From Candidatus Sulfotelmatobacter sp. (lineage in GTDB: Bacteria > Acidobacteriota > Terriglobia > Terriglobales > Acidobacteriaceae): DNA of 64,000 nt. The notes beneath the pieces are model-generated. The model saw nothing but the letters and a program-made list of their open reading frames with translations. It did not search any database and was not told the DNA's origin. Position numbers and translations under genes: made by a program. Of this stretch, positions 60,037 to 64,000 are shown one piece after another (within the stretch, counting starts at the first letter, position 1; every line of letters starts with the position of its first letter). Location: the NCBI GenBank assembly GCA_030041475.1, contig JASHNU010000004.1, forward strand, positions 1 to 64,000, given 5' to 3'.

Positions 60037-62337
60037 TTGAAGCCGAACCGTCTCTTATTCTGCTGCCTGTTTTCCTGCTGCATCATTCTGCTTGCGCCAA
60101 GCAACTTCGCCCAGACCACTCCAGCCAAAACCGGCGATTCTGCCCGCTTCCTAGGCTACACTGCGCAATCATCTGGGCCCGAGCGCGACTGGGAGAAAAA
60201 ATTTCAGGATGGCATTGTCCGCGATAACGTCCGCGAGTACATGCGCCGCATGAGCGCCCGCCCGCATCACGTAGGTTCTCCGTATGACAAGGACAATGCC
60301 GACTGGATTTTGTCGAAATTCAAGGAGTTCGGCTTCGATGCGCACATCGAGACTTTCCAGGTCCTGTTTCCGACGCCGAAAGAGCGCGTGGTCGAAATGA
60401 TCGCGCCCACTACGTTCCGCGCCAAGCTGCAGGAGCCTCCGGTCGCGGGCGATCCGACCTCGAGCCAGACCTCAGAGCAGTTGCCGACCTACAACGCCTA
60501 TTCGATTGATGGTGACGTCACCGCGCCACTCGTGTACGTGAACTACGGCAACCGTGAAGACTACGAAGAACTCGATCGCCTGGGGATTTCCGTGAAGGGA
60601 GCGATCGTGATCGCGCGCTACGGCGAAGGCTGGCGTGGCATCAAGCCGAAAGTGGCAGGAGAGCACGGCGCGATCGGCTGCATCATTTACTCGGATCCGA
60701 AAGACGACGGCTACTTTAACGGCGACGACTACCCAAAGGGCGGCTGGCGCCCGAAGGACGGCGTGCAGCGCGGCAGCGTAATGGACACCGATTATCCCGG
60801 CGACCCGCTGACGCCGGGCGTGGGTGCAACAGCTGACGCGAAGCGCCTTTCCATCAGCGAAGCCAAGACGATCACCAAAATACCGGTTCTTCCGATTTCG
60901 TGGGGTGATGCGCTGCCCCTGCTCTCCGCGCTCGCCGGCCCGGTTGCGCCGGAAAAATGGCGTGGCGGACTGGGCATTACTTATCACGTGGGCCCGGGGC
61001 CGGCGAAAGTGCATCTTAAGGTCGCGTCGAACTGGGATTTGAAGCCAGTGAACGATGTGATCGCGACGATCCGCGGCTCGGAAGTTCCGGACCAGTGGGT
61101 GATCCGTGGCAATCACCACGACGCATGGGTAAACGGAGCGGACGATCCGTTGTCGGGCATGTCAGCGGTGCTCGAAGAGGCTCGCATGCTCGGCGAACTG
61201 CACAAGCAAGGCTGGAATCCGAAGCGGACCATCATCTACTGTGCGTGGGACGGCGAGGAACCAGGACTGCTCGGCTCCACGGAATGGGTAGAAACGCACG
61301 GCGACGAACTGCAGAAGCATGCCGTGGCCTACATCAACTCGGACAGCAATGGCCGCGGGTTCTTCTATGCTTCCGGTTCGCACGATCTGGAAAAAGTGAT
61401 CAATGACGTGGCCCGCCAGATCAACGACCCGGAAAAAGACATTTCGGTCTGGCAAAGGGCGCGGCTGGCACGAATCTCGCGGGCACGGAACCAGGAAGAT
61501 CGGAATGAAATTCGCAAGCGCACGGAGCTTTCGATCGGCTCGCTGGGAGACGGCTCCGACTACGCTTCGTTCCTCGATCATGCGGGCATTTCGGCGCTGA
61601 ATATTGGCTACGGCGGTGAAAACGATGCGGACGCCTACCACTCCATTTATGACGACTTTTACTGGTACACGCACTTCATGGACACGGATTTCTCCTATGG
61701 ACGCGCTCTGGCGCAAACCGGCGGCACGGCCGTCCTGCGCCTGGCCGATGCCGAACTGATCCCGTACGAGTACACGGAAATGGCGGAGCAGATCGGCAAG
61801 TATGTGACTGAACTGGAGAAGCAGTTAAAGGACAAGCAGGAGGAAATCACCGAGCGCAATCTCGAGTTGAAGGAGGGAGTCTTCTCTGCGGTCGCCGACC
61901 CGCGCAAAACGTCGGTGCCTCCACCGCGCGAAACTGTTCCGCCGTACATGAATTTTGCTCCGCTGAAGAATGCAGTGGAGTCCATCAAGCGAAGCGCGGA
62001 GCGTTATCAGGCCGCCGCGACGAAGGCGCAGGCCGAAGGGGTCACGCTCTCTGCGGAAGCGCTCAACTCCATCAACACCGATCTGCTGAAGGTCCAGCGC
62101 ACGTTCCTGACCGAACGCGGCCTTCCCGAGCGGCCTTGGTTCAAGCATCAGGTGTATGCGCCGGGCGCCTATACGGGTTATGGGGCCAAGCCGATTGCCG
62201 CCGTTCGCGAATATATGGACGAGAAAAAGTGGGCGGAGGCGGATGCGCAAATCCCTGGGGTCGCGAAGGTGCTTGAGGACGTCGCGGCCGCGATCGGGAA
62301 AGTTGCGGACGAACTGGACGCAGCGGCTGGGCGTTAA
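60037..62337 (+). CDS. Secreted M28-family peptidase (glutamate carboxypeptidase II-like)
   Basis: A 766-residue exported zinc peptidase. Signal peptide MKPNRLLFCCLFSCCIILLAPSNFAQ; a PA domain around 150-330 (GISVKGAIVIARYGEGWRGIK); catalytic domain with GNHHDAWVNGADDPLSGMSAVLEEAR (first zinc ligands), WDGEEPGLLGSTEW (catalytic Glu) and DADAYHSIYDDFYWY; and a helical C-terminal dimerisation domain. It probably removes C-terminal acidic residues from peptides. The start is TTG, backed by GGGAGGG 4 nt upstream. Confidence 0.9.
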   Translation: MKPNRLLFCCLFSCCIILLAPSNFAQTTPAKTGDSARFLGYTAQSSGPERDWEKKFQDGIVRDNVREYMRRMSARPHHVGSPYDKDNADWILSKFKEFGFDAHIETFQVLFPTPKERVVEMIAPTTFRAKLQEPPVAGDPTSSQTSEQLPTYNAYSIDGDVTAPLVYVNYGNREDYEELDRLGISVKGAIVIARYGEGWRGIKPKVAGEHGAIGCIIYSDPKDDGYFNGDDYPKGGWRPKDGVQRGSVMDTDYPGDPLTPGVGATADAKRLSISEAKTITKIPVLPISWGDALPLLSALAGPVAPEKWRGGLGITYHVGPGPAKVHLKVASNWDLKPVNDVIATIRGSEVPDQWVIRGNHHDAWVNGADDPLSGMSAVLEEARMLGELHKQGWNPKRTIIYCAWDGEEPGLLGSTEWVETHGDELQKHAVAYINSDSNGRGFFYASGSHDLEKVINDVARQINDPEKDISVWQRARLARISRARNQEDRNEIRKRTELSIGSLGDGSDYASFLDHAGISALNIGYGGENDADAYHSIYDDFYWYTHFMDTDFSYGRALAQTGGTAVLRLADAELIPYEYTEMAEQIGKYVTELEKQLKDKQEEITERNLELKEGVFSAVADPRKTSVPPPRETVPPYMNFAPLKNAVESIKRSAERYQAAATKAQAEGVTLSAEALNSINTDLLKVQRTFLTERGLPERPWFKHQVYAPGAYTGYGAKPIAAVREYMDEKKWAEADAQIPGVAKVLEDVAAAIGKVADELDAAAGR

Positions 62338-62409
62338 CCCAGGGTCGCGCCTGCGCAACTGGAGTTCTTTCAGCCTGAACTGGAAGAGATGCCTGAACCG
62401 CCGCGTGCT

Positions 62410-63024
62410 CTACGGATCGTAGACAGAGGTGTGCATGCCCGCACGCCTGGCCGCGTCCTGCATCTGATCGAGATGCCGCTTCTGCTCGTCGAGCATCTGA
62501 TGCATCTGAGCAAGGCGTTCCATCTGAAGCTCCTGATAACGCGTGTACGGTCCTTCGGACTGCACCGTGCCGCCAGTGGAGCGAGCCCGCGCTGTCATCT
62601 GGTCGATCCGCGCCTGCAGGCTGGCGACACGGTCTTCTTGCATCAGGATCCGCTGGCGCCATTGCTCGGCCGCGCGCTCATCCGCGAAATGCTGGCCAGC
62701 ATAGCGCTGGTCGGAGTAGCGCTGATTGGGGGAGGGCCGGTTGGCGAATTCCCGATTGGCGAATTGATGGCTGAAAGGATCGTCCGCGTTGCGGGCGATC
62801 GCGGCGGGGTGTGCCGGCTGTTGCGCTGGTTCGGATTCGTCACTGCCGTTAGGATTGGCCGGAAGGTCTTTGTTGGTGAACAGCTTGGGGCGCGTGCCGT
62901 TGGCATCCTCAGCCGCCTGTTTGTCCCGGTACTCACGGGCAATGTCGCCCAGCGACTGCTGGCCGTAAACCGGGAAGCTCATCAGCGCCGCAATCGCGAC
63001 CATCTTCAAGAACATTCGCAGCAT
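62410..63024 (-). CDS. Secreted coiled-coil hypothetical protein
   Basis: A 204-residue exported protein with signal peptide MLRMFLKMVAIAALMSFPVYGQ. It continues with SLGDIAREYRDKQAAEDAN, a recurrent start of Acidobacteriota secreted proteins. Then come a Pro/Asn-rich stretch with short near-repeats (HQFANREFANRPSPNQRYSDQRYAGQ in parts) and a Gln/Met-rich coiled coil (about 120-195). GGGAG precedes start 63024. Function unknown. Confidence 0.65.
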   Translation of the reverse strand: MLRMFLKMVAIAALMSFPVYGQQSLGDIAREYRDKQAAEDANGTRPKLFTNKDLPANPNGSDESEPAQQPAHPAAIARNADDPFSHQFANREFANRPSPNQRYSDQRYAGQHFADERAAEQWRQRILMQEDRVASLQARIDQMTARARSTGGTVQSEGPYTRYQELQMERLAQMHQMLDEQKRHLDQMQDAARRAGMHTSVYDP

Positions 63025-63371
63025 AGGCTTCTCCCGCTCCGCACGCCCCAATTGTTCTCTCGGGACTTTGGGATAATGGTAGCTCCTGGCTGGCGGTCTG
63101 TCCTCAGTTGAATGGGTGCGAAAGGCAAACCAAAGTGACACTCGAAGGTGACTGAGGGGTCAGGTCGGTCAACTGCGCAAGGCCATGTCCCACGTCTGGT
63201 TACCAATGTTTCTCTGTTGATCGGACGATCCGTACCCTTTCCGCGGCCGCAACCTCTGCCCCGGGAGGAGCGCGGACGTTCCCAGAGCGAAGCGCCCGGG
63301 CCGCGTGATAAAATTCTTGCTCGCGTTCGGATGAACCCACGCCGAGACGGTGGCTTCCGCTTCGCCGAGAT

Positions 63372-63449
63372 AGGCCCGTAGCTCAGTTGGTCTAGAGCGC
63401 TTCCTTGACACGGAAGAGGTCGATGGTTCGAATCCATTCGGGCCTACCA
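63372..63449 (+). tRNA. tRNA-Val (anticodon GAC)
   Basis: A 78-nt cloverleaf: acceptor AGGCCCG/CGGGCCT, D stem GCTC/GAGC with a 10-nt loop, anticodon stem CTTCC/GGAAG with loop TTGACAC (GAC at 63407-63409), T stem GATGG/CCATT with TTCGAAT, and encoded CCA. An integrase lies immediately downstream, so its 3' end is a likely attachment site. Confidence 0.92.
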
Positions 63450-63519
63450 TATCTTTTCAACGGTTTGCAGCTGTTGCCCACTTGATCAGTCCCAGTTTTT
63501 ATCCATTGTTCAATCCACT

Positions 63520-64000
63520 CTAGTTCACCGGACCTTCGGCGTGCTGGAAGATTGCGTCCAGCATCATCTCTTGGGCCGCAATCAGCTCATCCATATCGGT
63601 CTGCGCGTACAGATCGAGCATGGTAGTGGTCCTTGCGTGCCGCATACTCCGCTGCGCCGTCTTAACATCCGTCTTCTTCTTGGATACCAAGAATGAAGCC
63701 AGACTGTGACGCAGGTTGTGAAATCCGAAACGTTGTCCGTCCTCCAATTTCACTCCGGCCTTTACCGCGGCAGGACGGATGTAGTCTCGGCACAGCATAT
63801 TCCCGACGCGCGGGGTCCGCCCCCGGGTTTTCCGAGACGCAAATACCCAATCCTCCGGTTTCGCGTACTCGCTTTGAACCCGCCACGCTTGCAGATATCT
63901 AGCAAGCAATGGGGCCATTGCCACGGGAGCCTTCGACTTCTTGGACTTCGGCTCTCTGACATTGCGCCGAATCCAGTGGCGTCGGACGTGGATCTGGTTG
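63520..64000 (-). CDS. Tyrosine-type site-specific integrase, C-terminal part
   Basis: The frame is open to the right edge, so the N-terminus is missing; at least 159 residues are seen. Catalytic motifs: FGFHNLRHSLASFLVSKK (HxLRH) and RSMRHARTTTMLDLYAQ (second His, Arg and nucleophile Tyr). The gene points toward tRNA-Val(GAC), 70 nt away, the usual arrangement for an element integrated at a tRNA 3' end. The remainder of the element lies beyond 64000. Confidence 0.88.
   Translation of the reverse strand, partial: NQIHVRRHWIRRNVREPKSKKSKAPVAMAPLLARYLQAWRVQSEYAKPEDWVFASRKTRGRTPRVGNMLCRDYIRPAAVKAGVKLEDGQRFGFHNLRHSLASFLVSKKKTDVKTAQRSMRHARTTTMLDLYAQTDMDELIAAQEMMLDAIFQHAEGPVN

Noticed and set aside
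1-64000. CRISPR array, insertion sequence or rRNA operon
   Set aside because: No regularly spaced repeats, no transposase and no rRNA-like sequence were seen while reading the window.

Overview
The window looks like a chromosomal segment of a high-GC Acidobacteriota bacterium (Terriglobia/Koribacter-like). This is an inference from gene content: a PadR regulator with a HAAS-domain membrane protein, a winged-helix/TPR transmembrane regulator, PilZ and HD-GYP proteins, many small outer-membrane barrels and hairpin-rich intergenic repeats. No rRNA is present, so the assignment rests on style and context only.

Layout. 1-4.9 kb: end of serA, an SDR oxidoreductase, a ProC-like reductase, two PilZ-type proteins, an orphan sugar-binding-like protein and a small membrane protein. 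5.1-16.4 kb: a short-chain fatty acid block with a reverse-strand acs, then a porin, a PEGA protein, an OFA-family transporter, a second acs, a DUF485 protein and an ActP-type symporter. Two CRP-like palindromes lie between the divergent acs and porin genes. 16.5-22 kb: tRNA-Ile2(CAU), yggX, a PadR/HAAS pair with a palindromic operator, an LpxH-like phosphoesterase overlapping a glycosyltransferase by 146 nt, two paralogous outer-membrane barrels and a STAS protein. 22-26 kb: LysR divergent from leuA (lacking its regulatory domain), then leuB. 25.8-31.9 kb: STAS, GT2 and HD-GYP genes, a secreted protein, an EamA exporter and a class-III aminotransferase. 32-36 kb: the winged-helix/TPR regulator, a highly structured non-coding region, yraN and galT. 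36-42.5 kb: a complete ISC iron-sulfur operon in the order iscR-S-U-A-hscB-hscA-fdx-iscX, with an IscR-type site before iscR. 42.7-52.4 kb: housekeeping genes (tsaD and cca around a 19-bp palindrome, a DciA-like gene, gatC, gatA, cysS, pgsA) and an FmdE protein. 52.5-63 kb: a DUF2461 protein, a secreted amidohydrolase, pirin, the ergothioneine pair egtD/egtB, a UBP zinc finger, a cNMP-binding flavoprotein without the thioredoxin-reductase cysteines, an M28 peptidase and a secreted protein. 63.4-64 kb: tRNA-Val(GAC) followed by a tyrosine integrase running off the edge, probably the start of an integrated element.

How the parts fit. The acetate block could carry small carboxylates from the outer membrane to acetyl-CoA. 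The ISC operon is self-contained and probably autoregulated by IscR. The egtD/egtB/UBP/flavoprotein run looks like a thiol or redox stress cluster. The most interesting leads are the CRP-like sites, the tsaD/cca palindrome, the structured RNA candidate near 33.7-34.1 kb, and the cNMP flavoprotein/UBP/ergothioneine neighbourhood. All functional claims come from reading the sequence; no database search was run.
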